Both the position numbers and the translations under genes were made by a program. The notes under the pieces are model-generated. The model made no database searches and was not told where the DNA came from. It worked only from the letters and a program-made list of their open reading frames with translations. A stretch of DNA of 43,761 bases from Flavobacteriales bacterium (GTDB lineage: Bacteria; Bacteroidota; Bacteroidia; Flavobacteriales_G; Salibacteraceae), in assembly GCA_018609045.1 (NCBI GenBank), contig JABAYK010000022.1:1-43761 (forward strand), read 5' to 3'. Positions 16,784-23,994 of the stretch are shown here, in pieces. Position 1 is the first letter of the stretch; each line of letters starts with the position of its first letter.

Positions 16784-17849
16784 TAGATTTTTTTGAATTC
16801 TGGAAAGAACAAGAATTTGCCTACCGATTTGTTTCGGGGCTAATCTTCCTTTGGTAACAATTTCATTGTTGCTTTTCTTTTCTATTATGATTAGCCGATC
16901 GATAAAAAATAGAATTGAATACCTAGAAGATAAGTACAAGAATAAGTTTGAAGAAATTTTAACTTCCTTTTTGTTTGATGCTCATAATGATAGAGAATCG
17001 AATGAATACAAAAAAATGTTATCCGATTTAAAAGAAGATTTCGACACTAGTTTTAAAAGAAAAACTTTTGTTGCCTCACTTATCGAATTACACAAAAATC
17101 TTCAGGGTGAATCTGCAAAAAGTCTTGAATTGCTATACAAAGATTTAGGCCTAAAAAAATTCGCATTCAAACAAATAAATAAAGGCAGGTGGTTTACCAA
17201 AGCTTTAGCATTTTTAGAAGTTAGCCAGTTTGATGTAAAAGACGCCGGAGACATGATTATGAAATATGCAGATCATGAAAATAAAATATTGAGAGATGAA
17301 GCCCAATTTGCCCTCATAAGACTTTTAGGAGTAAGAGGATTATCCTTTGTTCCGAAAGTAAAAACCATTATGTCTGATTGGCAGCAGCTAAGAATAATGG
17401 AGCAGCTTAAAAGAATGCATCGAGATGAAATTCCATCTTTTCGTCCTTGGTTAAAAAATTCAAATTATAGTGTTGTAGTATTTGGTTTAAAACTAGCTAC
17501 TTATTTTAATCAAGTAGATGCCGAACCAGATATTATTGCCCTTTTTGACCACGAAGAAGAAAAAGTTAAACAAAATGCATTAATCGCTATAGGAAAACTT
17601 CAATTAGAAGATGCATCGCCAAAAATTATGGAGTATTATGATAGGTTTGAGAGCCCTAAACTTAAAATAACTTCAATAGAAACGTTAAAAGAACTTTTAA
17701 TTGATAACCAAAAAGACTTTTTTATTACTCGTTTAAAAGACGATATCTACAAGGTTGTTATGTTATCAGCAAAGGCATTGGCTCAGTTAGGTTACGAAAA
17801 AGAAGTAATATACCAATCTAGTCACTTAAATAATTTTATCCTCACTTAA
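16768..17849 (+). CDS. Membrane-anchored HEAT-repeat protein (frameshift near N-terminus)
   Basis: From 16851 the frame encodes a hydrophobic segment (VTISLLLFFSIMISRSIKNR) followed by about 300 residues of alpha-helical HEAT repeats, e.g. LRDEAQFALIRLLG and KQNALIAIGKLQL. The natural start appears to be ATG at 16768, inside the YaiO 3' end, encoding MVEILVDFFEFWKEQ and then FAYRFVSGLIFL before a TAA at 16855. Adding one T to the TTT at 16850-16852 fuses these into a complete transmembrane helix (GLIFL+LVTISLLLFF). I therefore mark one gene of about 360 residues with a one-base lesion. HEAT proteins of this kind scaffold protein contacts; here it could link the cytoplasmic receiver to the membrane synthase. 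No catalytic motif is seen. Confidence 0.78.
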
Positions 17850-17942
17850 ATACCAAAAAAGTAGAGAAATTAATGGCATTGTAAAGATGATTACAATAAC
17901 AGATCTGAATATGATTCTGCGCATTATTTTTTTTCGAAAAAT

Positions 17943-17989
17943 ATAAAAAAAGACTTGTAACTCAAGAGTTGAGTTAGTGTATATGTCTT
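17943..17989 (-). terminator. Nested hairpin with T-run, likely terminator of the small membrane protein gene
   Basis: On the minus strand an outer AAGAC/GTCTT stem encloses an inner AACTCA/TGAGTT hairpin, and GTCTT runs into seven T. It lies 26 bases past the stop of the small membrane protein gene. The outer stem is only 5 bp, so strength is uncertain. The rest of 17850-18014 shows nothing else recognisable. Confidence 0.45.
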
Positions 17990-18014
17990 AAAAAAGTAAC
18001 CTTACATCAAAAAC

Positions 18015-18245
18015 TTAAAAAATTAGGCTAAAAAACACTGTTGCAACAATTACAACTAAAACTGCCGCATATGCAAGCATTCTAGCTTTTTGATCGTTTT
18101 CGCGCAACAATTTTTTGGCATTTTCCCTAACTTTTACCCTTTTGCCAGGAGTTAGGTGCTCAATTGTTTCTATACCTTCTTTTTGTAATCCTATTTGAAA
18201 GGCTTGACGTCTGGTTTTAAAAGCTTTTCTTGGTGGACGAGGCAT
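18015..18245 (-). CDS. Small basic protein with C-terminal membrane segment
   Basis: A 76-residue protein of unknown function starting at ATG 18245. The first 50 residues are very basic (PRPPRKAFKTRRQAF, GKRVKVRENAKKLL), and one C-terminal transmembrane helix follows (YAAVLVVIVATVFFSLIF), so it is probably a tail-anchored protein with a cytoplasmic basic domain. A TTG eight codons upstream is an alternative start. A plausible Bacteroidota promoter (TTTTG, 19 bp, TACTTTTTG) lies just upstream and a nested hairpin just downstream, so it looks monocistronic. I do not recognise a family. Confidence 0.68.
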   Translation of the reverse strand: MPRPPRKAFKTRRQAFQIGLQKEGIETIEHLTPGKRVKVRENAKKLLRENDQKARMLAYAAVLVVIVATVFFSLIF

Positions 18246-18266
18246 TGTTTTGGTTTTAAAAATTGA

Positions 18267-18299
18267 CAAAAAGTAATCAATTTTTATTGAAAATCAAAA
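18267..18299 (-). promoter_or_regulatory. Candidate promoter of the small membrane protein gene
   Basis: The minus strand has TTTTG (18299-18295), 19 bases, then TACTTTTTG (18275-18267), close to the Bacteroidota TTTG/TAnnTTTG pair at normal spacing. The -7 box ends 21 bases before the ATG. Confidence 0.42.
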
Positions 18300-18324
18300 C
18301 ATTATGCGAAAATCGGATTATCTT

Positions 18325-20733
18325 TTACATGTCAAAATCGTCCATTCCACCATCTCTACCTTCTCGCTCTTGTTTTTTCTTTTGGTTAATTCGGTAATTG
18401 AAGCTTATGGTAAATTGCCTTTGTCTTCTTTGGTACTCGGTAGATGAGAAAAAGTAATCTCCTCGAGTTTCACTTCTTCTTTTGTTTGAGTTTAATATAT
18501 CGTTTACATTAAAACTAAGGGTTGCCTTATTTTTAAATAAATCTTGTGAATAAGAAAAGTCAAAACTATAAATTGCCTCTGTTCTGCCTTGTAAGGTTTT
18601 GGTTGGAGCCCGATACCGCATACTTAATTGGGTTGCGGTTTCTTTGTTGAGGTTATACCTTGCCATAAATCTTGCATTGGCAGTGGTTGCTTCAGCTGTT
18701 CTCAGTACTCCTTCAATTTTACCCTCTGAGTAAAACCTGTAGAGATTAACATTTCCATTTAGGTTTACTTTTTTACCAATTTTTCTAGAACCTGTAAGTT
18801 CAAGTCCATAGGCATTTTCAAATCCTGCATTTATAGGAACAAAACTGCTAAACCCTGTGCTATCAACCAAAGTAATTCTTTGAATATTGTTGGTGTTGTG
18901 CCTGTAATATACACTTGTAAAAAAGCTTCCTTTAGGGATGAATTTTAAAAATCCCATTTCATAAGAGTCGGTATATTCTGGATTTAAATTAGGATTTCCA
19001 GAGAAAAAATTTCTTGAATCACTGTAATTCAAAAATGGCATCAGCTCCCAAAATCCGGGTCTTCTAATTCTTCTGGCATAACTAACTTGAAATGAGTTTG
19101 ATTCTGAGAGTTTATATGAAAAGTGTGCCGTTGGAAAAAAGTTTAGGTATTTTCTTGGGTTTACTTCATTTGTTTCGATTAATTCTGTTTTAATATCACT
19201 ATACTCAGCTCTTAAACCAACCTGGGCTGATACTTTGTTAAATGAGTTACCTGCCATCAGGTAGCCTGCATGAATATTCTCTGTGTAAATAAAATTGTTG
19301 TTAAAAGGCTCTAAAGTTTCCCAAATTCCATTTTCTAAATTTTCTACCAAAAAATCATTTTCTAAATTTCTAAAACTAGATTTAGCTCCAGCTTCAAATT
19401 TCCCATCCTTCCCAAAAGGCAAAACATAGTCTATTTGACCTACCAAGTTTTGCTCGTACTCTAGGTTTTGAACTCTTTGGTTTATGGTTGGGTCAAGTAG
19501 TAAAATGTCTCCTTCTGTAATATCAGAGTTTTCTCTATCATCAGAATTAATAAAACGAATATCTGCATTCAATTTATGGTCTTTGTTGTTTTCGAATTCA
19601 TGCGAAAAGTTTAAAGCATATTCGATGGTATGTTCAACTTCATTTTCTTTATCAATACGCTCCGAAGTTTTAAGTAAGTTTTCAGACAAGCCTGCAAAGT
19701 CTCTGTATTCGGTAGTTGATTTGTTGTTTGCATTACTATAACTGTAGAGTACTGAACTTGTTAAAATAGTTTTAGGCGCTAATTTAAAATCAATACCTCC
19801 TCTAATATTTTCAGATAAGCCACCTCGCAACCTTTTAATATCTCTTTCGAATGAATAAGTTGAATCGGGAAAATAAAACTCTTGGTTTGATGTTCCGCCA
19901 CCTGGAGACTGTCTGTAATTTATTCCACTTGTTACAAAATAATTAAGTCTTTTTTTCCTCCAATTTAAGTTTAAAGCTATACCATGATTATGAGGCCAAC
20001 CGGCTCTAGAAGTAATGGATCCATTAAAGCCTTTTTTTTGCTCTTTTTTTAAAATGATGTTAATTATACCAACTTCACCTTCTGCATCATATCTAGCAGA
20101 TGGATTTGTAATAACCTCAATTCGATCAATTAAATCACTTGGAATTTGTTTTAAAGCATCAGCTGTACCGTCTCCAATTAAACCAGATTGTCTTCCATCA
20201 AGTAAAATTCTTACTCCACCGCTTCCTCTTAAACTTACATTTCCATCTGCATCTACATCTACTGAAGGTACATTGCTTAAAACATCTGAAGCATCTCCTC
20301 CTGCATTTGCTAAATCTTGCTCCACGTTAAAAACTCTTTTATCAAGTTTTAATTCCATGGTACTTTTTTCTGCTGTTATTTCAACTTCTTGTAGGTTTTG
20401 AGAGTTATTCTCAAGCTTTATTTTTCCTAAGTTTATTTCCCTGTTTTGAGGACTTAAATTTACTTTTTGCCAATTGGTTGCATAAGACAAAAAACTAATT
20501 TTTAACAAGTAGGTTTCGGGTCTTAATTTAATTTCGAAAACTCCATTTATGTCGGAGGTTTCGCCCTTAACAAAGGTTGAATCTATAGTGTAAACTATAA
20601 CGTTTGCATAAGGTACAGGTTCGTTATCTGAATTAACTAATTCACCTTTTATAAGAGAGGGTTGGCCTTTAGGTTGAGCATAAATATTTAATGAAAACAG
20701 GAAAATTGCAAATGCAAGAAATAGTTTGTTCAT
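18325..20733 (-). CDS. TonB-dependent receptor with N-terminal carboxypeptidase-regulatory domain
   Basis: An 802-residue outer-membrane protein. After the signal peptide (ending near LNIYAQP, residue 20) comes a carboxypeptidase D regulatory-like Ig domain (about 28-110, with GEL VNSDNEPVPYANVIV and TSDINGVFEI features), a plug domain (about 120-230, including LLDGRQSGL and ITNPSARYDAEGEVGIINIILKK split across it), and an outer-membrane beta-barrel of the OMP_b-brl_3 type to the end. The plug motif NPSARYDAEG is characteristic of this receptor subgroup, whose substrates are mostly unknown; it has no SusD partner here, so it is not a typical glycan-uptake pair. The C-terminal tail is charged and Gly/Arg/Asp-rich (EREGRDGGMDDFDM) rather than ending in an aromatic residue. 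Confidence 0.92.
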   Translation of the reverse strand: MNKLFLAFAIFLFSLNIYAQPKGQPSLIKGELVNSDNEPVPYANVIVYTIDSTFVKGETSDINGVFEIKLRPETYLLKISFLSYATNWQKVNLSPQNREINLGKIKLENNSQNLQEVEITAEKSTMELKLDKRVFNVEQDLANAGGDASDVLSNVPSVDVDADGNVSLRGSGGVRILLDGRQSGLIGDGTADALKQIPSDLIDRIEVITNPSARYDAEGEVGIINIILKKEQKKGFNGSITSRAGWPHNHGIALNLNWRKKRLNYFVTSGINYRQSPGGGTSNQEFYFPDSTYSFERDIKRLRGGLSENIRGGIDFKLAPKTILTSSVLYSYSNANNKSTTEYRDFAGLSENLLKTSERIDKENEVEHTIEYALNFSHEFENNKDHKLNADIRFINSDDRENSDITEGDILLLDPTINQRVQNLEYEQNLVGQIDYVLPFGKDGKFEAGAKSSFRNLENDFLVENLENGIWETLEPFNNNFIYTENIHAGYLMAGNSFNKVSAQVGLRAEYSDIKTELIETNEVNPRKYLNFFPTAHFSYKLSESNSFQVSYARRIRRPGFWELMPFLNYSDSRNFFSGNPNLNPEYTDSYEMGFLKFIPKGSFFTSVYYRHNTNNIQRITLVDSTGFSSFVPINAGFENAYGLELTGSRKIGKKVNLNGNVNLYRFYSEGKIEGVLRTAEATTANARFMARYNLNKETATQLSMRYRAPTKTLQGRTEAIYSFDFSYSQDLFKNKATLSFNVNDILNSNKRRSETRGDYFFSSTEYQRRQRQFTISFNYRINQKKKQEREGRDGGMDDFDM

Positions 20734-20800
20734 AAAGGCTGCAAAGTTGGCTAAAATAATAACCTATTATACAGTCTTGATTCTAAATTGTTTTAATTGT

Positions 20801-21304
20801 TTATGAGGAATAAACGTAGTCTATGGATTTGGTATCCTTATTAAAAACTTCCTTTCTGAAATTTAATTGGCTTTTGCCTAAAATTCTTATTGAGGCTACG
20901 TTTTCTTTGTCTACGTAAGCAGTTAAATTATTGATTTCCATTTCTTCGCAAGCAAACTCAATTAACTTATTGGCTATTTCTTGCCCAAAACCTTTGTTCC
21001 AATAATCTTCCATTAATCTGTAGCCAATTTCATGTTCTCCTGCATCGTTTTTTATTACAGCACAAGTTCCAATAAATTTTGATGATTCATTTAGAATGAC
21101 AGCCCAAACCCAAAAGCTTTTGTTTTTGGCTCTAGAAATGGTAAGTAATTTTTCAAAATCGGGTTCACCTTCTTCTAATAAAATTCCTTTTCCGTTGGTG
21201 AATTTTTTAACCTTTGGATGGTCTAGTAATTTTTGAAAATTCTCTAAATCGGTTTTTCTTAAACTTCTAACGTACAGTCTTTTTGTTTGAAATAGTTCTT
21301 TCAT
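20801..21304 (-). CDS. GNAT family N-acetyltransferase (RimJ/RimL-like)
   Basis: A 167-residue acetyltransferase of the Acetyltransf_3 type. It opens with TKRLYVRSLRKTDLENF, the usual first strand and helix of RimJ/RimL-like enzymes, and has the acetyl-CoA pyrophosphate-binding region in YRLMEDYWNKGFGQEIANKL (about residues 104-123), where the GFGQE part stands for the Q/RxxGxG/A loop. ENVASIRILGKSQLNFRKE follows as the conserved late helix and strand. It may acetylate N-termini or small amines; the acceptor cannot be read from sequence. It has its own short upstream gap and no obvious operon partner. Confidence 0.87.
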   Translation of the reverse strand: MKELFQTKRLYVRSLRKTDLENFQKLLDHPKVKKFTNGKGILLEEGEPDFEKLLTISRAKNKSFWVWAVILNESSKFIGTCAVIKNDAGEHEIGYRLMEDYWNKGFGQEIANKLIEFACEEMEINNLTAYVDKENVASIRILGKSQLNFRKEVFNKDTKSIDYVYSS

Positions 21305-21392
21305 AATTTAGAAATTTTCCTTCAGGCTAGACCAAAGTAGAAAGTTTAATTACAAATAAAAATAGGTTCGTGTTAAATGATACTCGTAAAAC

Positions 21393-21405
21393 GGGTTAAT
21401 AACCC
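21393..21405 (-). terminator. Weak hairpin after dinB
   Basis: GGGTTATTAACCC on the minus strand forms a 5-bp stem with a 3-base loop followed by GTTTT, 30 bases past the dinB stop. It is short and only a possible terminator. Confidence 0.3.
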
Positions 21406-21434
21406 TATTTGGTAATGATTGTTAAAAACTTGCA

Positions 21435-22514
21435 TCAAAAATTGGGATATGGGATTTTTAATTGGCCTTCAAATTTTTGGTTTTCTGGTTCTGTGTTCAA
21501 ATTTGAAATCTGGAGTCCTATTAATCTGATGGGTTTGGGCAAAGGGAATTCTTCCATTAATAAAACTTTGGCAATTTCTTTTATTTCATTTTGTTTACCA
21601 AAGAAAAAATTGACAGTATTTGAGCGTGTTATTTGCTCAAAATCTTCAAATTTTAACTTTACAGTTAAAGTTTTGCCTTTTATGTTTTTGGTTTTTAACC
21701 TGTTTTCAAGTTCAATAGCCAATTGGTTTGATAACTCAATAACTTTTTGGTTTTCTATAACATTTTGATTAAGTGTAGTTTCACAACCAATTGATTTTCG
21801 AATTCTGTTGGGTTTTACTTCTCCTTGGTCGTTTCCTCTAACAATGTGGTATAGATGAACACCAAGTTTTCCAAATTTTTTTTCTAGTTTATAGAGTTCA
21901 ATTTTTTTAATGTCTTTTCCAAAAAATATTCCTTCTTTTCTAAGTTTTTCAGATGTTTTTTTTCCAATTCCATAAAACTTATCAATTTCTAGGTCATCAA
22001 TAAATTGATCGGCTTGCGCCGGAGTTATTACCGCATAGCCATTTGGTTTGTTCAAGTCGCTTGCAACTTTGGCTAAAAATTTATTAAATGAAATTCCAGC
22101 TGAGGCAGTAAGTTGAGTTTTTTCAAATATTTTGGCCCTTATTTCCTGCGCTATTAGGGTTGCAGATTTCATCCCAAAATTATTCTCGGTAACATCTAAA
22201 TATGCTTCATCTAAAGAAAGCGGTTCAACCAAATCGGTATAAGATTTAAAAATCTCCATAATTTGAGACGACACCTTTTTGTAAACATCAAACCGATGCT
22301 TTACAAATATTAATTGAGGGCAAATTTGTTTGGCCTTAAAAGATGACATGGCTGAGCGAACCCCAAATTTGCGCGCTTCGTAGCTTGCTGCTGCAACAAC
22401 ACCTCTTTCGCTAGAACCTCCAACTACAATAGGTTTTCCTTTAAGCTCTGGATTGTCTCTTTGCTCAACAGAAGCAAAAAATGCATCCATATCAATATGG
22501 ATGATTTTTTTCAA
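21435..22514 (-). CDS. dinB: DNA polymerase IV (Y-family translesion polymerase)
   Basis: A 359-residue Y-family polymerase that copies past damaged bases. The catalytic acidic residues are D8 in IIHIDMDAFFASVEQ and D102/E103 in SLDEAYLDVTE. The steric and fingers region includes GKPIVVGG and VVAAASYEARKFGVRSAM, and the helix-hairpin-helix thumb motif shows as FYGIGKKTSEKLRKEGI. A little-finger domain follows (about 240-345). The C-terminus lacks an obvious QL-type beta-clamp peptide, although the last residues GQLKIPYPNF could be clamp-binding related. It lies 32 bases behind the SPOR gene in the same direction. No clear LexA-type operator was seen. Confidence 0.95.
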   Translation of the reverse strand: MKKIIHIDMDAFFASVEQRDNPELKGKPIVVGGSSERGVVAAASYEARKFGVRSAMSSFKAKQICPQLIFVKHRFDVYKKVSSQIMEIFKSYTDLVEPLSLDEAYLDVTENNFGMKSATLIAQEIRAKIFEKTQLTASAGISFNKFLAKVASDLNKPNGYAVITPAQADQFIDDLEIDKFYGIGKKTSEKLRKEGIFFGKDIKKIELYKLEKKFGKLGVHLYHIVRGNDQGEVKPNRIRKSIGCETTLNQNVIENQKVIELSNQLAIELENRLKTKNIKGKTLTVKLKFEDFEQITRSNTVNFFFGKQNEIKEIAKVLLMEEFPLPKPIRLIGLQISNLNTEPENQKFEGQLKIPYPNF

Positions 22515-22546
22515 GAATTATGTTTTTGGAAAATTAGAAACAAAAA

Positions 22547-23401
22547 TTATTTTGTTCCAAAGATAACGTTGAGTGGGGTACGATTTTCATTTTGGTAGCC
22601 AACAACAAAGGCCTGAACTCCAGCATTTGTTCTTAACTCATCTGCTTTGGCTCTTGCAGAATTATACAAAGAGAATTTACCAACCAAATATTTGTACATG
22701 CCATTGTCTTCTTCTTCAATAATTTCTTCGGTTAGGTTTAGTCTTTTGGCAATATTAGAACCGGGAAATTGGGCATTGGCTGCAAATACTTGTACTCTGA
22801 AAAATACTCCATCAATTTCAGATGCAAATAATTCTGATAAAGATTTTGTAGAAGGTAAAGTTTCTTTTTCAGACTCGTTAAAATCTGGATTAGGTTCAAT
22901 TTCAGGTTTTTGTTCTTCAACAACTTTCTCTTCAACCTTTTCTTCAACTTTTGGAAAAGATTCTTCTTCAATATTTTTCTTTGGTGCTGGAGGCGTTTCG
23001 GGCTGAGGTTCTTCTTTTACTTCAGGTTCTTTGCTTTCTGCAAGTAACGTATCAGGAGTGTTTTCTATAGGTTTTTCTTCAACAATTGGTTCGGGTTTCG
23101 GGGCAGGTTTACCTGACATTTCTCTTATTACTCTTTCTTCTAAAGCACCCAAATCTTCCAATCTTTGAGCATAAATAGGATCTGCTTGTCTCTCTGAAAT
23201 ACTTGACTTTTCCTTTTTTATGTCTTTTAGCCAATCACCATAAACTAAAACTAATTCAAGTTTTACTTCTTCTTTCGAATAGTTTTCTTTAAGGCTTTTT
23301 ATCTCATTCTCATAATAAGCATTAAATTCTGGCTCATAAGTTTGGGCAAAACTTGCAAGTCCAACAAAAGATATTATGGTGGTAAAAAAAGCCTTTAACA
23401 T
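22547..23401 (-). CDS. SPOR domain-containing exported protein
   Basis: A 284-residue protein with a signal peptide (MLKAFFTTIISFVGLASFAQ), a coiled N-terminal region (about 25-95), a long Pro/Glu/Lys-rich linker (about 95-185, with repeats such as PEPIVEEKP and VEEKVVEE), and a C-terminal SPOR-like domain (about 198-275: FRVQVFAAN, KYLVGKFSLYNSARAKADELR, QAFVVGYQN). SPOR domains bind peptidoglycan strands lacking stem peptides, usually at division sites. The extended linker fits reach across the periplasm. It sits between a lipoprotein gene eight bases upstream and dinB downstream. The biased base composition of the linker reflects its repetitive acidic codons, not transfer. Confidence 0.87.
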   Translation of the reverse strand: MLKAFFTTIISFVGLASFAQTYEPEFNAYYENEIKSLKENYSKEEVKLELVLVYGDWLKDIKKEKSSISERQADPIYAQRLEDLGALEERVIREMSGKPAPKPEPIVEEKPIENTPDTLLAESKEPEVKEEPQPETPPAPKKNIEEESFPKVEEKVEEKVVEEQKPEIEPNPDFNESEKETLPSTKSLSELFASEIDGVFFRVQVFAANAQFPGSNIAKRLNLTEEIIEEEDNGMYKYLVGKFSLYNSARAKADELRTNAGVQAFVVGYQNENRTPLNVIFGTK

Positions 23402-23409
23402 GGCAAAAG

Positions 23410-23856
23410 TTACTTTTTGATTTTGGCTAATTTAGCTGTAACAGTAGTTTCAGTTACGGTAAAAACAACAAATGATGTTGTAGTTCTTTTAAATCTTGGA
23501 TACAAAACCATGTCATACTCCATTCCGTTGTTTTCATCGATTAATGCTCTTAAAGCATAAGCTTGGTCGGGAGTTACAATTTCGGCACCTAAAACTGGTA
23601 AAGCAAAAGCATTGGCAATTCCGTTTTTGCTAAAATTACCTGTATTGATTGAAAATAACCTTTCAAAGTCGATTCCAATAATTCTAGTAACAGTAGCGCT
23701 TGCAGTTCTGTTATCGGTAATATCTAAATCAAAAGTTCTTAATTGTAATTGAGAATCTGAATTGTACATTCCAACTTGAGAACTTTTACAAGATGTAAAT
23801 CCTACAGAAATTGCCAATAAGGCGAAAAGCAAAAATTTAGAAACTATTTTATTCAT
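23410..23856 (-). CDS. Small lipoprotein of unknown function
   Basis: A 148-residue protein with a signal sequence (FLLFALLAISVGFTSC) whose lipobox cysteine is about residue 23. The remainder is beta-rich: TFDLDITDNRTASATVTRIIGI, then FALPVLGAEIVTPDQAYALRAL and a final FVVFTVTETTVTAKLAKIKK. I do not recognise a named family. It is the first gene of a lipoprotein-SPOR-dinB run and probably sits in the outer or inner membrane facing the periplasm. A TATTTTCG box 18 bases upstream of the ATG is a possible -7 element. Confidence 0.75.
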   Translation of the reverse strand: MNKIVSKFLLFALLAISVGFTSCKSSQVGMYNSDSQLQLRTFDLDITDNRTASATVTRIIGIDFERLFSINTGNFSKNGIANAFALPVLGAEIVTPDQAYALRALIDENNGMEYDMVLYPRFKRTTTSFVVFTVTETTVTAKLAKIKK

Positions 23857-23874
23857 TTTTCAATCGGTTTTGCG

Positions 23875-23882
23875 CGAAAATA
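23875..23882 (-). promoter_or_regulatory. Candidate -7 box TATTTTCG for the lipoprotein-SPOR-dinB run
   Basis: TATTTTCG on the minus strand lies 18 bases before the ATG at 23856 and is identical to the box proposed before the M1 peptidase gene. A TTTTG lies 24 bp upstream, longer than the usual 19-21, so this is tentative. Confidence 0.3.
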
Positions 23883-23994
23883 AGTCAAAAAGTCATTAAG
23901 CATCGACAAAATGTGTCAAAATTTCTTTAAAGTGGACTCAATTTGGTGATGGATTTAAAATTGATAGAACTGATTTACAATAATTTATACCGAA

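Noticed and set aside
16768..16860. Programmed frameshift in the HEAT gene
   Set aside because: The site (TTC CTT TGG TAA) lacks a standard -1 heptamer, and the needed direction is opposite to the CTT-T slip of the RF2 type; a one-base loss is simpler.
20139..20330. His/Leu-rich short frame on the plus strand
   Set aside because: It is the complement of the TonB receptor plug region; its odd composition follows from the real codons on the other strand.
18325..20733. SusC/SusD-type glycan uptake locus
   Set aside because: No SusD-like lipoprotein is adjacent, and the receptor belongs to the OMP_b-brl_3 subgroup rather than SusC.
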